A stretch of 64,000 nucleotides of DNA, taken from Orbilia blumenaviensis (lineage: Eukaryota > Ascomycota > Orbiliomycetes > Orbiliales > Orbiliaceae). A program made the translations under genes and the position numbers. Within the stretch, counting starts at the first letter, position 1, and the number at the start of each line of letters is the position of its first letter. Positions 61,689-64,000 of the stretch are shown here, piece by piece. The stretch lies in assembly GCA_036872755.1 (NCBI GenBank), contig JAVHNS010000001.1, positions 2,542,001 to 2,606,000 of the forward strand, given 5' to 3'. The notes beneath the pieces were generated by a model, which had not been told where the DNA came from, did not search any database, and was given only the letters and a program-made list of their open reading frames with translations.

Positions 61689-64000
61689 TTAGCTGAAGTC
61701 AGCGTCGGTTTTCGAGATGGCAATGCGGCGTAGTTCCCAAGACCGGTCGGGATCTCGGGCATCATTGGATATCCAGCCAGTAACCTTCCTTCGCCATCGC
61801 TGCTCTTCTTCCTTCTGCCTCCTTGTAAACTCTGGACCGACATCAAACTCCTCTGCCGTCATTAGGTCGTTAAGAGATGCACCGTGTGCACTATCCCGGG
61901 TGCTTCGTTCAGTCATAGAATTCGTATCTTTGAGATCATCAATGTCGGCTAAAGCATTGGCCTCGTCGTCGGAGCCGGTATCATCCACCTTAAGCCAACA
62001 CATGTGGTTGGGGTCGAACACCATCTTTCCAACTACTTGGACATTCTTGGACGATTTGACACTAGAAATAAGGGCTGGGCGTGGAAGTGCAGTGGGAAGC
62101 ATTTCTTCCTTGTCGAAACCGCGGAGTGCATGCTCATTCCCTTCCCACCGGTAGGTTGTTGGGTTGTATATCATTTCGTTGACGGCTACAACGCAATAGG
62201 TTAGGACATTGTGATGAACTTTTCTAGATAGATACTACTCACCCTTAGTCTCATCAGGCAGTGCGGTGATGAGCTGTGGTCTCTGAGGCATATCATGATT
62301 GAGACGCTTAGGAGCTTTGTTTCGCCAGGATGGTCGCTTCTGTTCGATTTCGCCGACGAGTGGGAGACCGCCCCGTTGTGCTGACGGTGGAGTGATTAGA
62401 CCTAATATTTATTAGTTTCCGAGTAAATCCTAAACAGTTTAGTTGAAACACTTACGACGGTTGGAGCGCGGTAGCTTAGTTTCCTTAACGGGTAGAGTTC
62501 CCTCTAGAGGAGCTACCGTGTTGAGAGTTGCCCTTTTGGTGGATCTCAGGGACCGCAGAGCTCCCTGACCAGAGGGTTTGGTGGTAAATTTACTTTCGAG
62601 TTTAGTGCTTGTCGGAAGGTCATCGAAAGCATCCAGTTCGTTACCGTTGCCCCAGTTCCTCCTCTTTAGCGGTTGCACCATGAAATTAGTCGAAGCTGCT
62701 TCCTTTCGGAGAGGCTCTGGTGCAATAGCTCCGGATGTTGCTGTTGCTGTTGTAGCCGCAGCTGCAGGTTGGGCATTACGAAGAGGAGACCGCTCTCTAA
62801 TCCTTGACGACCTACTCGGAGGACGAGATTCTTGGGACGATGGGGGTCGTAAAGCTTTCGCAGATGACTTTCTCTGGAGTTTGCTGAGGACATGCTGTGA
62901 TTGCGACTGGGATGCGCCTGCTGGAAGGAACGGCGGCCTCTGGGACGGTGTAGTAGGCCGACCGGGGGACTTCGACCGGCTCCCAATGCTGGCGCGAGAA
63001 GAAGGCCGAGATGTATTCATGTATCTATTTATTGAGTGGCTCTGCTCTGCGGACGGCGATTTCGGAGGGCCACGAGATTCTGACCGATTGCTAGTTCTGG
63101 ATGCTGCGCGACTGTTGTTTCTGGACGGTGGTCGATTTGGCAACCCGCGAGAAGGTGGTCTGTTGATCGGTAAACCCTTGAATCCGGCTCGAACTGGTAG
63201 CATTGTAGGTATGGTAGGGATCGTGTCATGTTCGGTGTAGAAACTTCGAGGTATTGGCGGTACGGGAGGAGGAAGGGTCGGAGGAAGTTTCATGGGGGTC
63301 GAATTATGGGCTTTAAGGTTGGGTGTTGATCTCTGGGGTCGAAGATGCCGCGATTGCTTGGGATCGGTCCGCTTGAGAGTGGGTTGGGGCCGTTTTTGGT
63401 CATCTCCTTTCTGGGACTCGATGCTAATTTCCAGGGAAGCTGGGCGGCCTGGCGTACCCTCATCAACCGATTCTAGCGTGCTGTGATTGGAGCTCATGGA
63501 AAGCCTCCGTACGTGGGATTTCTTCATTTTCTGCTCTCCAATTCTGGTAAATGTCAACGTGACAGCACTTCTCCTCGGGCTTGTAGGAGTAGCCTTCAAG
63601 AGGATGTTTTTATTGCGGTTGATTCTGGAACTTAGGAGGCCACCTTCTCCGATTTCGATATCATCCAGGAAATCATCCCTGGACTGCTCGCCGGCATTTC
63701 GAAGGTCGGATGTGGTTCTAGCGAGGAGCCTGGACTTCCGCTTTTCCTCAAGCGCATGTTGAAAGTCGAAATCAGCCTGTGGCAGCTCAATGCAGTTGAA
63801 ACTCTCATCCTCGCTTTCAACCGTAAACGTGCTTGCCAAGCTGGGACTCATGGTTGACATTATAGAGTTAGATCGGTATCTCCCGCCGTGCCGGGTACCT
63901 AAGCTACCTTCCGCTAGTTCATCGGTGTCACTGTCCATGAAACTCGAGAGATTGGCTTGGATTTCGGATTTCCTTTCTCCATTCAATACAGGTCGGTCGG
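61689..64000 (-). CDS. Byr4/Bfa1-like cytokinesis GAP subunit (partial, 5' end outside window)
   Basis: Visible exons on the minus strand: beyond 64000 to 62456, 62401-62243 and 62185-61689. The introns are 54 and 57 bp and both are phase-consistent. The frame is open to the right edge, and no ATG starts it within the window, so the N-terminus is missing. The visible part begins with acidic and Ser-rich sequence (SSFMDSDTDELAEGS). It continues through a basic Ser/Pro/Arg-rich region (RPPSRGLPNRPPSR) to a conserved C-terminus with VNEMIYNPTTYRWEGNEH, VGKMVFDPNHMCWLK and EFTRRQKEEEQRWRRKVTGW, as in fungal Byr4/Bfa1 proteins. With Cdc16/Bub2 these form a GAP for the Spg1/Tem1 GTPase at the spindle pole body and restrain septation or mitotic exit. 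Assignment rests on the C-terminal blocks. Confidence 0.87.

Noticed and set aside
62578..63240. 220-codon plus-strand ORF antisense to the Byr4/Bfa1-like gene
   Set aside because: A shadow of the Ser/Arg/Pro-rich coding frame on the minus strand, where family motifs and introns fit.
1..64000. Secondary-metabolite or defence gene cluster
   Set aside because: The single acyl-CoA ligase, reductases and transporter are scattered among housekeeping genes, with no synthase, no shared orientation and no common regulator.

Overview
This is nuclear DNA of a filamentous ascomycete (Pezizomycotina). The evidence is the short 50-130 bp GT-AG introns with CTRAC-type branch points, the fungal genes (copper-fist factor, Chs7 chaperone, fungal aquaporin, Mic10, Byr4/Bfa1-like protein) and the CT/T-rich leaders. 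High intron density (nine in the aquaporin, seven in the URB2 gene, six in the Chs7 gene) and many microexons hint at an early-diverging class such as Orbiliomycetes or Pezizomycetes. That placement is inference only.

I resolve 19 protein-coding genes, one cut by the right edge. From left to right they are: a foldback repeat (147-671); a membrane-anchored double-psi beta-barrel protein (1646-3231 +); a 4-coumarate-CoA-ligase-like enzyme ending in a peroxisomal signal (4529-6395 +); URB2 (6544-11112 -); MIC10 (11532-11965 +); a trypsin-fold protein of unknown role (12574-14923 -); a copper-fist regulator (17591-19364 +); a 4.8 kb gene-free stretch; an aquaporin (24181-25854 +); a Gfo/Idh/MocA oxidoreductase (26512-28246 -); a bestrophin-like channel (30906-32514 +); a PUF RNA-binding protein (34914-37351 +); TFIIH subunit SSL1 (38092-40120 -); a Chs7 chaperone (41139-42494 -); an intact Tc1/mariner-type transposon (45538-46750); a sugar transporter (46835-49600 +); an aldo/keto reductase (49976-51217 -); a Kre9-like membrane protein (52888-53526 -); a SelO/FMP40 AMPylase (55231-57771 +); the HDEL receptor ERD2 (58468-59572 -); and a Byr4/Bfa1-like protein (61689-64000 -, open at the right edge).

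This is an ordinary chromosomal arrangement of housekeeping and membrane or cell-wall genes, not a biosynthetic cluster. Neighbours do not share a pathway, although several act on membranes, transport or the cell wall. The accessory signals are the foldback element, the intact transposon placed 84 bp from the only supported start codon of the sugar transporter, a recurrent intergenic palindrome (TACCTAGGTA), and several 9-16 nt microexons that ORF-based annotation would miss. I found no CRISPR, no convincing tRNA or rRNA, and no obvious new multigene system.

All exon boundaries were derived by hand from splice signals, reading-frame continuity and recalled family motifs. No database or transcript data were used.
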